Shown in pieces: positions 1 to 8,710 of a stretch of DNA of 64,000 nt (position 1 is the stretch's first letter; each line of letters opens with the position of its first letter). This DNA is from Variovorax sp. J22G73 (GTDB taxonomy: Bacteria > Pseudomonadota > Gammaproteobacteria > Burkholderiales > Burkholderiaceae_C): the NCBI RefSeq assembly GCF_030317035.1, contig NZ_JASZYK010000002.1:620001-684000 (forward strand), in the 5' to 3' direction. The notes under the pieces are model-generated. The model saw only the letters and a list, made by a program, of their open reading frames with translations. It searched no databases and was not told the DNA's origin. A program made the position numbers and the translations under genes.

Positions 1-99
1 ATGCCGTGTCAATGGGATGTCCCGCGGAGGCTGCGAGCCAGACAGTGCAAGCCGCCCCCGCGGCCCGCGCGAGGCCGCTCAAGCCCGAAGCGCCCGCTC

Positions 100-300
100 T
101 CAGCGCCGACCGTCGTAGATCATTCGCCAGACATTGCAGCCGCTCGGGCATGCAGGGCCTGTCTGGGTCGAATTCAGCTCGGCGGAGGCGACGGGCGAGG
201 CCGAAAGCGCAGCGCCGCCGCGGTCGCTGGCCGGTGCGGGCGTGCCGCCCATCACGAGGGCGGTCGCGCCGACCGCCACTACCTTTGCAACCATCAACAT
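100..300 (-). CDS. small exported protein of unknown function
   Basis: A 66-residue protein. The chosen ATG at 300 has a GGAG ribosome-binding site a few bases upstream, and translation from it opens directly with a hydrophobic Lys-containing segment (MLMVAKVVAVGATALVMGG) that looks like a signal peptide. The mature part is short, polar and has two cysteines (CPSGC) near the C terminus, possibly a disulfide. I recognise no family. It stands alone on the minus strand, about 70 bp downstream of another short gene. A longer start at 351 is possible but lacks a better ribosome-binding site. Confidence 0.5.
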   Translation of the reverse strand: MLMVAKVVAVGATALVMGGTPAPASDRGGAALSASPVASAELNSTQTGPACPSGCNVWRMIYDGRR

Positions 301-369
301 GTTTGTCTCCAACAGTGGGTCACAAATGCAACTTAGACCTCCGGGAGACAAAAATCGCGGGGATTTACC

Positions 370-723
370 CTAGTCAGCCGAAGGTGCTCCGCCGGTTTTC
401 CTCTCGACGGCTTCTGACTCTGTGCCTTTCGCCTCGACCTTCGCGCCAGGCCCGGCGGGCAAGTCGCCTTCCCGCAGCTTGCGGCCCACCCACATGGTTC
501 CGGCCGCGTAGTCGGCCGCCCCGACCTGGATGCCGCCCACGGTGCGCAGCGCACCGGTGCCGTCGTCGGTGGCGGGGCCCTCGCCCGTGTACTCGCCGGG
601 CACCAGCACCCTGCCGTCCTTGAGGAAATCGGCGATGACGAGTTCGCGCATGGCACGGCCCCAATGCCATTGCTTCTTGATGTCGTAGGGAGCCGGCTTG
701 GCCGGGGCTTTGGATTTCTTCAT
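370..723 (-). CDS. hypothetical protein, 117 aa
   Basis: Translation from the ATG at 723 gives a soluble protein with a basic, Lys/Pro/Ala-rich N terminus (MKKSKAPAKPAPYD), a compact core (residues about 15-85, with HWGRAMRELVIADFLKDGRVLVPGEY) and a charged, low-complexity tail. The frame stays open upstream to 906, but that part is Arg/Pro/Ser-rich shadow sequence. No good Shine-Dalgarno is visible before the ATG. I do not recognise a named domain, and there is no informative neighbour. Confidence 0.5.
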   Translation of the reverse strand: MKKSKAPAKPAPYDIKKQWHWGRAMRELVIADFLKDGRVLVPGEYTGEGPATDDGTGALRTVGGIQVGAADYAAGTMWVGRKLREGDLPAGPGAKVEAKGTESEAVERKTGGAPSAD

Positions 724-787
724 GGAGGTTCGCGTCGCGCAAAAAAACTGGCACGAGCATAAGCCCGCATGCAGGCACGCCCTCCTG

Positions 788-1048
788 CTACTCGGCACAC
801 GGCCGCGCACCGTCCGCCGGCAACGCGGGCGGCGGCTCGGTGGCCTCGCCCGACTCCACGTAGTTCGGCTCCACCGGATGCACGATGACCGCGCTGGGCT
901 CGCCATCGAACTTCACCAGCAGGTACTCGCCGCTGGCACCTGTGATCACGCCGAACTTGCCATGCAACTCGATGCGCCCGCCGCGTCGCGCGGGCACCTT
1001 GAAACGCACACGGATGTAGGGCAGGCCTACCCGGAAATACTCAACCAT
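788..1048 (-). CDS. hypothetical protein, 86 aa
   Basis: The ATG at 1048 follows a GGGGAG ribosome-binding site. The product (MVEYFRVGLPYIRVRFKVP...) is rich in beta-type residues, with RIELHGKFGVITGASGEYLLVKFDGE in the middle. This resembles a small SH3/KOW-like barrel, but that is a guess from residue pattern only. The C-terminal 20 residues are acidic and proline-rich. Further in-frame starts up to 1168 lack a ribosome-binding site. Confidence 0.55.
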   Translation of the reverse strand: MVEYFRVGLPYIRVRFKVPARRGGRIELHGKFGVITGASGEYLLVKFDGEPSAVIVHPVEPNYVESGEATEPPPALPADGARPCAE

Positions 1049-1304
1049 CTGGGCTCCCCGATTCTTGTCGGATCGGCCGACGTACGCATTCACCGGCCTG
1101 CAATGGATGCCGAAGGCGGCACCTGAATCTGCAAGCCATGAATTTCCCGCCCGGCCATGGCGAAGCATGTCGGCCAGAGCCTACGCTTGCTGAAAGCCTT
1201 TGGACATCCGCCGGGTGGCCGGGATGCGCTGCAAGGAGGTTCTGCCGATTGGCCTACGGGCGGCAAGCTCGTCGACCCGACCGCCCCCTGCATGACGGGC
1301 ACCG

Positions 1305-1598
1305 CTACTCGAGCTCGCGAACCGCGCTGTCTTCGCGGTGCCCCGGCACATCGGCATCGTCCGCGCCTTCGCCCCCATCGGCGTCTTCACGCGGCCCCAC
1401 GTTCAGGTCTTCAGACAACCCGCGCAGCACCGCATAGCCCGCCTGCAACGCCTCGGCGTAGGTGTGGAAGCCCTTGGCGGCCTCCATCAGCGGCTCGAAC
1501 TCCATCGAATTGTCGAAGGACTCGAGCAGCACCCAGAAATAGTCGCCGCCGTCGTGCTGGTCGACGGTCAGTGCGATGGAGATGAGTTGGCCTGCCAT
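1305..1598 (-). CDS. conserved-type hypothetical protein, 97 aa
   Basis: A short acidic protein. Residues 1-60 read as an ordered alpha/beta fold (MAGQLISIALTVDQHDGGDYFWVLLESFD...), with an aromatic-rich strand and an alanine-rich helix. The last 35 residues are Asp/Gly/Glu-rich and probably disordered. Its codon pattern matches its neighbours, so it is probably a real gene, but no motif gives a function. Confidence 0.5.
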   Translation of the reverse strand: MAGQLISIALTVDQHDGGDYFWVLLESFDNSMEFEPLMEAAKGFHTYAEALQAGYAVLRGLSEDLNVGPREDADGGEGADDADVPGHREDSAVRELE

Positions 1599-1686
1599 GC
1601 GCGCATGGTGGCCTGCGCAAATTACAAATCGACGAAAGCCCCGTGACGCCTTCCTTCAACACGCTGTTTCGCGTGCTGTTCGACGC

Positions 1687-2634
1687 CTACGCCACGCCTT
1701 CCAGGAACTCGAACCCCATCGTGCGCGCGTGGTAGTGCAACCCGCCGTCCTGCACGATCAGAAAGCGCGCGCCCTGCGAACCCGCGTTGTGATGCGAGTG
1801 CGGCGCCCCCGGCGGCGTGACCAGCGTGGCCCATGGTGCCCACGGGCACTGCGCGTCGCCGACCACCGAATGGCAGTCTTCGCCCTGCACCACCAGCGTG
1901 ACCGCGGCGGAGTTGTGGCGGTGGGTGCGCTGGTGCGTGCGCGGCTGCAGCGTGTTGAAGCTCAGGGTGAGCGTGGGCGTGAGGTTGCGTGCCGCGGCCT
2001 GCCGGTCCGACGAGAAGATCAGCGCGCGGCCCGAGGTGTCGTCGCGCGTGCCGCTGGCGAAGATGAGCGCGAACTGCCGCTCGATTTCCTCTGCCGTGTA
2101 GTGCACCGCATCGATGGTCGCCTGCGCCAGGGGCGCGGGCTGCGCGCGCTCGAAGGCCAGCTGCGGCTCGTTGCCCACGGTCCACAGCAGCAGGTCTTGC
2201 GCGCCGGCCTCGAGCCGGTAGCCGCGCGCGCCGGGCAGCAGAAACACGTCGCCCGTGTCGAAGGCAAAGCCGTCCGCGCCGCCCGACAGGCGCCCGCTGC
2301 CGGCAATCACGTACCAGACGGAGCCGGTGGCGCCCACGTCCAGCGGCAGCAGCGCGTCGCGTGCGGCAATGCGCACATAGCGCGCCAGCATCAGCGGCGT
2401 GGTGGCCGCAAAGCCGCACCCCAGGGCGCGCGACTGGTCGCAGTCGAACACGCCGAAGCGGTGTTCCGGCGGCGCGGAGAACAGGCGCGCGGGCACCTCG
2501 GGCAGCTTCACGTTGAAGGCGTTGCCCGAGTTGAAGAATCGCGCCCGCGCCTGCGCCGCGCTGGCCGGCGCGCGCGGATGCTGCATGGGCAGGTCGGCCA
2601 TGTCGACAGGGGCATTCAAGACACTGGCATTCAT
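1687..2634 (-). CDS. bicupin protein, gentisate 1,2-dioxygenase-like
   Basis: A 315-residue two-cupin protein. The N-terminal cupin (about residues 80-155) has the VWYVIAGSG turn. The C-terminal cupin (about 225-300) holds THQRTHRH (His234/238/240) and a PPGAPHSHHN motif (His279/281/282), which are likely metal ligands. Gentisate dioxygenases and related ring-cleaving enzymes share this layout, but a non-catalytic cupin role is possible. The ATG overlaps the stop of the upstream M20 hydrolase by 4 bp (ATGA), so it is translationally coupled as the last gene of the twelve-gene block. In-frame sequence upstream of 2634 is a shadow of the M20 gene. Confidence 0.75.
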   Translation of the reverse strand: MNASVLNAPVDMADLPMQHPRAPASAAQARARFFNSGNAFNVKLPEVPARLFSAPPEHRFGVFDCDQSRALGCGFAATTPLMLARYVRIAARDALLPLDVGATGSVWYVIAGSGRLSGGADGFAFDTGDVFLLPGARGYRLEAGAQDLLLWTVGNEPQLAFERAQPAPLAQATIDAVHYTAEEIERQFALIFASGTRDDTSGRALIFSSDRQAAARNLTPTLTLSFNTLQPRTHQRTHRHNSAAVTLVVQGEDCHSVVGDAQCPWAPWATLVTPPGAPHSHHNAGSQGARFLIVQDGGLHYHARTMGFEFLEGVA

Positions 2635-3980
2635 GGCGCATCGCCCTCCTCTGTGGCTGTGGCTGTGCCCGTGCCTGCACCGGGCAAGGCATACGGCAGC
2701 AGCACCCGCAGCAGCACGTTCGCACCCGCGGTCACGTGCGCGGGCTCGGCCCACTCGTGCTCCGCATGGCTCACGCCGTCGCGGCAGGGAATGAAGATCA
2801 TCGCGCTCGGGCACAGCGGCGCCATGTGGCGCGCGTCATGGCCGGCAGCCGAAAGAATGGGCATGTGCGGCTCGCCGATGCGCTCGGCCGCCTGCGCGAT
2901 GGCGCGTTGCAGCGCGGGGTCGAAGTCGTTCGACGGCGCATCGACCAGCGGCGTGACCGTCACCCGGCACGGCATGGCGAACAGCTCGCACGACGCCGCC
3001 AGGCGTTCGCCCAGCAGCTCGAGCACCGCGTTGTCGGGGTGCCTCAGGTCGATGCGCAGCGACACGCGCTCCGGCACCACCGAAGGCGCATTGGGCTCGA
3101 CCAGCACCCGCCCGATGGTGAACTTCACCGCCTCGTCGTAGCCGCCGATCTGCGCGTACAGCACCATCGCCATGCGCGAGAACGCCTCCAGCGCATCGCG
3201 CCGGTCGGCCATGGCCAGCGTGCCGGCATGGCCGCGCTCGCCCTCGATGACGATGTCGAAGGTCTTCTTGCCCTGGATGCCGGTGACCACGCCGATCACG
3301 CGCTGCTCGGCCTCCAGGATCGGGCCCTGCTCGATGTGCGCCTCGACATACGCCGCCAGCGCAAACCCGAGCGGCCGCCGGCGCAGCGCCGGAAACGCCG
3401 CGTGCAGCGCGTCGAGCGCATCGGCCACCGAGACGCCCTTGGCATCGCGCACCGCGCGCACGGCCTCCAGGCTGCGCACGCCGGCGAAGGCTTCGGAGCC
3501 CATCATGCCGGGCGCGAAGCGCGAGCCCTCTTCGTTCATCCACGCCACGCACACGATGTCCACGGGCGGGCGCACGCCGCGCTGCGACAGCGTGGTCAGC
3601 ACCTCCAGCGCGGCGGCCACGCCATACACGCCGTCGAAGCGCCCGCCGCCGGGCTGGCTGTCGAGGTGGCTGCCGGCCAGCACGGGCGGTGCGTCACGGT
3701 CAGCCCCGGGCAGCGCGATGAAGAGGTTGCCGGCCGCGTCGGTCGAAGGCTCCAGCCCAGCCGACAGCGCCCAGTCGATCATCGTGTGCCAGGAGGCGAT
3801 TTCTTCCGCGCTCAGCGCCTGCCGGTCCACGCCGCCGCCGGGCGTGGCGCCGATGCGGGCCAGCGTCATCAGGCGGTCCCAGAGGCGGTCGGCATCGATG
3901 CGCCAGATGCCAGTGTGCTCACCGGTGTGCTCACCGGCCTGGTCGGTCACCTGCGCCACCGTGGCTGCTTCGGCGTTCAT
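2631..3980 (-). CDS. M20 family amidohydrolase, N-carbamoyl-L-amino-acid hydrolase / allantoate amidohydrolase type
   Basis: A 449-residue Zn-dependent amidohydrolase of the hydantoinase/carbamoylase family, which removes carbamoyl groups from N-carbamoyl or ureido acids. Visible metal-site motifs are GSHLDSQ (His105), GGRFDGVYG (Asp116), NEEGSRF (Glu150/151), EAHIEQG and, near the C terminus, HAEHEW. The length is normal for the family. The ATG at 3980 overlaps the stop of the upstream alpha/beta hydrolase (TGATG). The N terminus carries a perfect 12-bp duplication encoding EHTG twice. In context it probably frees ammonia from an intermediate of the pathway. The exact substrate is unknown. 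Confidence 0.85.
   Translation of the reverse strand: MNAEAATVAQVTDQAGEHTGEHTGIWRIDADRLWDRLMTLARIGATPGGGVDRQALSAEEIASWHTMIDWALSAGLEPSTDAAGNLFIALPGADRDAPPVLAGSHLDSQPGGGRFDGVYGVAAALEVLTTLSQRGVRPPVDIVCVAWMNEEGSRFAPGMMGSEAFAGVRSLEAVRAVRDAKGVSVADALDALHAAFPALRRRPLGFALAAYVEAHIEQGPILEAEQRVIGVVTGIQGKKTFDIVIEGERGHAGTLAMADRRDALEAFSRMAMVLYAQIGGYDEAVKFTIGRVLVEPNAPSVVPERVSLRIDLRHPDNAVLELLGERLAASCELFAMPCRVTVTPLVDAPSNDFDPALQRAIAQAAERIGEPHMPILSAAGHDARHMAPLCPSAMIFIPCRDGVSHAEHEWAEPAHVTAGANVLLRVLLPYALPGAGTGTATATEEGDAP
3913..3936 (-). repeat. perfect 12-bp x2 tandem repeat in the M20 gene
   Basis: Two identical copies of GTGTGCTCACCG (plus strand) lie in frame and encode the repeated EHTG near residue 20 of the M20 hydrolase. 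Confidence 0.9.
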
Positions 3981-4861
3981 CAGTCGGTCTTCATGATCTG
4001 GCTGGGCAGCGCGCGCGGGTCGCGCGGCTTCCACTGGCCGGCCTCGACCTGCGCGAAGAACTCCGCCAGCAAGGCGTTGAACGCGGCGGGCTCCTCCAGG
4101 TTCAGCGTGTGGCCGGTCTTGGGCATCACCGCCAGGCCGCAGGCCGGCACGGTCTTCTTCAGGAAGATGCCAGGCTGCAGGCAATGGTCGTCCTCGTCAC
4201 CGACCACCACCAGCGAGGGCACGGCCATCGCGCGCAGCTCGCCTTCCAGGTCGTAGATGGACGGACGCCGCGCCTGCACGCCGCGCATGGTGTTGGCGGC
4301 GCCCACGGCGTCGTGCTCGCCCAGCCAGGTCGCGAACTCCTGCCAGCCGCGCGGGTCCTTGTTCTGGAACTGCACGCGGCTCGCGCCCAGCGAATAGGTG
4401 CGCGCGAATTTCTCGGAGCCCTGCGCCTCGAACTGCTTCGCGACCTCGAGCGAGACGCCCTTGAAGTAGTCCTCGTGTTCCTTCTCCGCGCCGTAGCCCG
4501 CGCCGGCAATCACCAGCGAGGCCGCGCGCTTCGCGTGGCGCAGGCCGAAGTGCAGCGTGGCGAAGCCGCCCATCGACAGGCCCACGATGTGCGCGCGCTC
4601 CAGCTTCAGCGCGTCCATCACGGCCACGATGTCGTCGGCCGCGGTGGCCTGCGAATAGCGCTCCACGTCGGCCGGCACGTCCGACGGCGGATAGCCGCGC
4701 GCGCCGAAGGTCACGCACTGGTGGCGCCGCGCGAAGTAGCGCATCTGCGGCTCCCAGCTGCGGTGGTCGCCGCCGAACTCGTGCACGAACACGATGGGCG
4801 TGCCGCTGCCGGCGGTCTCGTAGTACAGGCGGGTGCCGTCGGGGGTGGTGGCGAAGCTCAT
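3980..4861 (-). CDS. alpha/beta-fold hydrolase
   Basis: A 293-residue alpha/beta hydrolase. The nucleophile elbow is GLSMGG (Ser96), the acid is in GDEDDH (Asp222 or a neighbour) and the base is His251 in KTGHTLNLEEP. The oxyanion region FVHEFGGDHRSW is also typical. The start has a GAGGAGG ribosome-binding site. The gene lies between the aminotransferase and the M20 amidohydrolase and is coupled to the latter. Such enzymes often hydrolyse ring-fission products, lactones or acyl-amides in nitrogen-heterocycle pathways. That role is inferred from context. Confidence 0.85.
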   Translation of the reverse strand: MSFATTPDGTRLYYETAGSGTPIVFVHEFGGDHRSWEPQMRYFARRHQCVTFGARGYPPSDVPADVERYSQATAADDIVAVMDALKLERAHIVGLSMGGFATLHFGLRHAKRAASLVIAGAGYGAEKEHEDYFKGVSLEVAKQFEAQGSEKFARTYSLGASRVQFQNKDPRGWQEFATWLGEHDAVGAANTMRGVQARRPSIYDLEGELRAMAVPSLVVVGDEDDHCLQPGIFLKKTVPACGLAVMPKTGHTLNLEEPAAFNALLAEFFAQVEAGQWKPRDPRALPSQIMKTD

Positions 4862-4874
4862 GCTGCGTGCCTCC

Positions 4875-6059
4875 TCAGAACAGCGCCGCCGTGGCCGGCA
4901 GGCCGCGCGCGCGCTCCACGGCTTGCGGCAGCACGTCGCACAGCGCCTGCGCCCATGCCCTGGGCACGGTGGTCGATATCTTGATGAAGCGGTGGCCGAA
5001 GCGCGGCGTGTGGTAAGTGCCCTGGCGCACCATGATGTCGTGCTCGCCCAGCGCGCTCACCAGCGCCTCGGGCGTCACGCCCGCCTTGCTGCACTCGACC
5101 ACGATGAAGTTGGCCTGCGACGGAAACACCGGCACCTCGAAGCCGGGAATCTTGGCGAAGGCATCGACGATCATTTGCTGGTTCTCGCGCTGCTGCGTGA
5201 TCACCTCGGCCATCCATTCGTCCTTGACGGCCAGGCCCGCGATGGCCGCGCGCTGCGCCAGCACGCTGGCGCCCAGCGGCGCCTGCGAGTGCGGCAGGAT
5301 GCGCGCGAGCAACTCGGGCGAGGCCACCAGCGCGCCCAGCCGCAGGCCGGCCAGGCCCAGCCATTTCGAGAAGCTCACGATGGTCACCGTGCCTTCCGGG
5401 TAGAAGCGCGAGGCCAGCGTGTGGCTGTCGGCAAAGTCGCGGTAGGTGCAGTCGTGGATCAGCACGGCGCCGATCTCCCTCGCGCGGTCTGCAAAAGCGC
5501 GGATCTCGTCCTCGGTGTACGTGGTGCCCAGCGGGTTATTGGGGTCGACCAGGTAGATGACGGCGGTGTTCGCGTCGGTGGACGCGGCCAGCGCCTCGGC
5601 CGACAGCTTGAAGCCGTACTCGGGCCCGTAGATCGGAATCTCGGTGATCACCGAGCCGGCCTTGGCCGCGAACTGCAGCGGCCACTTCCAGCCCGGGTCG
5701 GTGGTGACAAAGCCCTTGCCCGCCACGCAGAAGGCACGGCAGGCCAGCGCCAGCGCCGACACGGCGCCGTCGGTCACCACCGCCGACTGGTTCGGCACGC
5801 CCAGGTCGCTCACGATGGCCGCGCGCAATGCTTCCATGCCCAGCGGCGGCGCATAGGCGTGAAAGCTCTCGTCGTCGATGGCGTCGTGCAGCGCCTTCTT
5901 CACGGCCGGGTGCAGCGGAAAGTGGTTGGTGTTCTGGCCCAGCCACATCAGCTCGGGGTTGGTGAACAGGCGGTCGAAATACTGATTGCGGGTTTCGGCG
6001 TCGCTGGTCACGGTGGGCACTGCGGGCGCCACGGCTGCGGGGTTCAGCGCCGCGTTCAT
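4875..6059 (-). CDS. PLP-dependent aminotransferase, class I/II
   Basis: A 394-residue fold-type I aminotransferase. The PLP lysine is Lys232 in VSFSKWLGLAGLRLG. Asn174/175 (DPNNPLG) and Asp203 (IHDCTY) are the usual cofactor contacts, and SHTLASRFY follows. The N-terminal WLGQNTNHFPLHP segment is distinctive, with HisC/aspartate-aminotransferase character. The ATG overlaps the SDR stop by 4 bp (ATGA). It probably transfers an amino group from or to a pathway intermediate. The amino donor cannot be deduced. Confidence 0.85.
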   Translation of the reverse strand: MNAALNPAAVAPAVPTVTSDAETRNQYFDRLFTNPELMWLGQNTNHFPLHPAVKKALHDAIDDESFHAYAPPLGMEALRAAIVSDLGVPNQSAVVTDGAVSALALACRAFCVAGKGFVTTDPGWKWPLQFAAKAGSVITEIPIYGPEYGFKLSAEALAASTDANTAVIYLVDPNNPLGTTYTEDEIRAFADRAREIGAVLIHDCTYRDFADSHTLASRFYPEGTVTIVSFSKWLGLAGLRLGALVASPELLARILPHSQAPLGASVLAQRAAIAGLAVKDEWMAEVITQQRENQQMIVDAFAKIPGFEVPVFPSQANFIVVECSKAGVTPEALVSALGEHDIMVRQGTYHTPRFGHRFIKISTTVPRAWAQALCDVLPQAVERARGLPATAALF

Positions 6060-6889
6060 GCCGCGAGCCTCCGGGCCTGTTCGGCCTCGACCACCTTCTT
6101 GCTGGTCTTGATGATGGAGCCGCGTGCCGCGATGCCGCCGTCGATGGTCACCACCGTGCCCGTGATGTAGCCCGCGCGCGGCGAGGCCAGGAACACCATC
6201 AGCTCGGCCACCTCTTCGGGCGTGGCCGGGCGACCGCCGGGGTAGTTGTCGAACAGCTCTTCCCAGCGGCCTTCGTCGCCGTGCGTGTCGAAGGCGCGGC
6301 GCTTCATGAGCTTGACCATGCGGTCGGTGGCCACCGGGCCGGGGTTCACGCCCACCACGCGGATGCCGTCGTCCAGGCTCACGCCGCCCAGCGCGCGCGT
6401 GAAGGCCATCACGGCCGCGTTGCCGGTGGAGCCGGCGATGTAGTTGGCGTCCCAGTTTTCGCCGGAGTTGCCGATGTCGTTCACGATCACGCCGCCGCCC
6501 GCGGCCTTCATGCGCGCGTAGTAGATCTGCGTGAGCTCCATGTAGCCCAGCACCTTCAGCTGGAAGCCGCGGCGCACCACGGCGAAGTCCAGCGACTCGA
6601 TGGGGCCGGCCGGAATGTCGCCCGCGTTGTTCACCAGGATGTCGACATGCCCCGCCGCCTCGGCCAGCTGCTGCATGGCGCCGGGGGCGGCCAGGTCCAT
6701 CGGGTGGATGCGCACGTTGATCGGGTAGATCTTCTCGATCTCTTCCTTGGCCGCGGCCAGCGCCACGCCGTCGCGCGCGGCCAGTTGCAGGTGGCAGCCT
6801 TCGGCCGCGAACGAATGGGCGGCCGCGAGGCCGATGCCTTTGGAGGCGCCGGTGATGAGTACGGTCTTGCCTTCGAGTTCGAGTTTCAT
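6056..6889 (-). CDS. short-chain dehydrogenase/reductase with altered active site
   Basis: A 277-residue Rossmann SDR. It has TGASKGIG (residues 13-20), NNAG (87-90) and a PGPVATD loop after the active site. Tyr150 is in place, but the residue four on, where classical SDRs have the catalytic Lys, is Ser154 (NYIAGST). The usual catalytic serine position about 13 residues before the Tyr reads Asn137. Cofactor binding therefore looks intact while the standard proton relay is missing. It lies between gntR and the aminotransferase in the block. Confidence 0.8.
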   Translation of the reverse strand: MKLELEGKTVLITGASKGIGLAAAHSFAAEGCHLQLAARDGVALAAAKEEIEKIYPINVRIHPMDLAAPGAMQQLAEAAGHVDILVNNAGDIPAGPIESLDFAVVRRGFQLKVLGYMELTQIYYARMKAAGGGVIVNDIGNSGENWDANYIAGSTGNAAVMAFTRALGGVSLDDGIRVVGVNPGPVATDRMVKLMKRRAFDTHGDEGRWEELFDNYPGGRPATPEEVAELMVFLASPRAGYITGTVVTIDGGIAARGSIIKTSKKVVEAEQARRLAA

Positions 6890-6967
6890 GATGAAGTGAT
6901 GTCCTGGAATGCGTTCAGGGATGCGTGCTGAAAAGGGGGCGTTGAAAAAGAGAAACCGGAGAAGGGC

Positions 6968-7705
6968 TCAGGGCGCGCCGCCGTCCTGCTCGGACAGCGC
7001 CGCGATCAGGTCGACGATGTCGTCCTCGAGCAGGCTCACGTGGTCGATGGCCGACGAAAACGCGGCGCCCGGGTCGTTGCGCCGGATGGCGTCCAGGATG
7101 GCGCCGTGCTCGCCGATGGTCGCGGTCATGCGCCCGGGCTGGAAGGTGACGTAGCGGCGGTACACGCGCACCCGCTTGCGCAGTGAGCGCGTCTGCTCGG
7201 CCAGGTAGTGGGTGTTGGAGGCCTCGTACAGCGCGTCGTGAAAGTCCTGGTTCACGTCGTAGAAGCGCGAGTGGTCGCCCGAGGCCAGGATGCTGGTCAG
7301 CTCGTCGTGCAGCGCGCCCATGCGGGCCTTCTGCGCCTCGGTGGCGCGGCGCGCGGCGAACTTGGCGCACAGCCCTTCCATCACCGCCATCATCTGGAAC
7401 ATCTCGATGAGCATGGGCAGCGAGATGCGCGCCACGCACACGCCACCCTGGCGGCTGCGCAGGTCGACCAGGCCGGTGGCGGCCAGCGCCTTCAGCGCCT
7501 CGCGCACCGGCGTGCGCGACACCTTGAAGCGCTCGGCCAGCTCGGCCTCGTCCAGCCGCGCGCCGGGCTTCATCACGCCGCTGACGATCAGGTCTTCCAG
7601 CGTGTCCTTCAGTTCGTCGGACAGCGTGGCGCCCTTGCCGCGCTGGCGCTCGCGTCCGCGCAGTGCCGCGGGTTCGGCCGTCGTTTCGGGTTCGTTCGGT
7701 TCCAT
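6968..7705 (-). CDS. GntR family regulator (FCD/FadR subfamily)
   Basis: A 245-residue regulator. The winged helix at residues about 28-95 has the classic AELAERFKVSRTPVREALKAL recognition stretch, followed by an all-helical FCD ligand-binding domain. The ATG at 7705 follows AAGGAAGG at good spacing. The in-frame region upstream is proline/arginine shadow. It sits inside the catabolic block, between the TauD-type dioxygenase and the SDR, so it probably senses a pathway substrate and controls the block. Confidence 0.88.
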   Translation of the reverse strand: MEPNEPETTAEPAALRGRERQRGKGATLSDELKDTLEDLIVSGVMKPGARLDEAELAERFKVSRTPVREALKALAATGLVDLRSRQGGVCVARISLPMLIEMFQMMAVMEGLCAKFAARRATEAQKARMGALHDELTSILASGDHSRFYDVNQDFHDALYEASNTHYLAEQTRSLRKRVRVYRRYVTFQPGRMTATIGEHGAILDAIRRNDPGAAFSSAIDHVSLLEDDIVDLIAALSEQDGGAP

Positions 7706-7800
7706 GGTGTTGCCTTCCTTGTTGTGCTTGTCTTTGTCGGTCTTCAAACGCGGGGCCTGTGCGGCGCGGGTGCGCGGGTGTGTGCGGTGACGCGGAAAAA

Positions 7801-8640
7801 TCAGAACGGCCGGTCGCCGGCCACCGTGGCGCGGTGCATCACGCGGCGGTACACGTTGTCGTCGTACGGCGTGGCGCGGTGCATGGTGCAGCGGTTGTCC
7901 CACACCAGCAGGTCGCCCGCGAGCCACTTGTGGCGGTAGCTGAACGCGGGCGAGATGGCGTGCGCGTTCAGCTCGGCCAGCAGCGCGGCGCTTTCTTCGG
8001 CGGGCAGGCCGTCGATCTGCTTGACCACGTCTTCGCCCACGTAGAGCGAGAGGCGGCCCGTTTCGGGGTGCGTGCGCACCAGCGGGTGCACCACGTCGGG
8101 CGTGGCGGCCAGCTGCTCGGGCGTGAGCGGGTTGCGGTCGGCGAAGGCCTTGCCGTAGTAGTTGGCGTAGCTGTGCGTGGCCGTCATGGGCCGAATGCGC
8201 GCCTTGGTGTCGTCGTCGAGCGCGTCGTAGGCGGCGTGCATCGAGGCGAAGAAGGTGTCGCCTTCAACCGGCGGCACTTCCAGCGCGTAGAGCAAAGCGC
8301 CCATCGAGGGCTCGGCCTTGTACGACAGGTCGGAGTGCCAGTTCCAGCCCTCCTTGTGGTTGCCGATGGGCTTGCCGTTTTCCGACACGTTCGACAGCAC
8401 GTAGACCTCGGGGTGCTCCTTCTTCAGGAACTGCGTGAGCACGTGGCCCAGCAGCGGGCCGAAGCGGCGCGAGAAGGCCACGTGCTGCGACTCGTTGATG
8501 CCCTGGCCGCGAAACAGCAGCACCGAGCGCTGGTTGAGCGTGTCGCGCAGCACGGCGAAGTCGGCATCGCTCACGGGCTCGCGCAGGTCGATGCCTTTGA
8601 CTTCGGTGCCGATGAAGGAGGTGAGGTTCTCGAGTTGCAT
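7801..8640 (-). CDS. TauD/TfdA family Fe(II)/2-oxoglutarate dioxygenase
   Basis: A 279-residue non-heme iron oxygenase. The facial triad is His102-x-Asp104 (WHSD) and His254 (NRCTMHRAT). Arginines at 265, 266 and 270 can bind 2-oxoglutarate. The length matches TauD/TfdA. Family members hydroxylate next to sulfonates, ethers or amines and so break C-S, C-O or C-N bonds. Here it follows the aldolase-like gene in the block and could begin breakdown of the imported compound. The substrate is unknown. Confidence 0.85.
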   Translation of the reverse strand: MQLENLTSFIGTEVKGIDLREPVSDADFAVLRDTLNQRSVLLFRGQGINESQHVAFSRRFGPLLGHVLTQFLKKEHPEVYVLSNVSENGKPIGNHKEGWNWHSDLSYKAEPSMGALLYALEVPPVEGDTFFASMHAAYDALDDDTKARIRPMTATHSYANYYGKAFADRNPLTPEQLAATPDVVHPLVRTHPETGRLSLYVGEDVVKQIDGLPAEESAALLAELNAHAISPAFSYRHKWLAGDLLVWDNRCTMHRATPYDDNVYRRVMHRATVAGDRPF

Positions 8641-8710
8641 GGTCGAAACGGGTCTCTTGAAAAGAATGAAGAGGAATGAGAGAGCAAGGGGGACGTGAAA
8701 AGAACGGCTC

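Noticed and set aside
6..623. Plus-strand frame at the left edge
   Set aside because: It has Arg/Pro/Ser-rich shadow composition with no ribosome-binding site or motif. Small minus-strand genes better explain the region.
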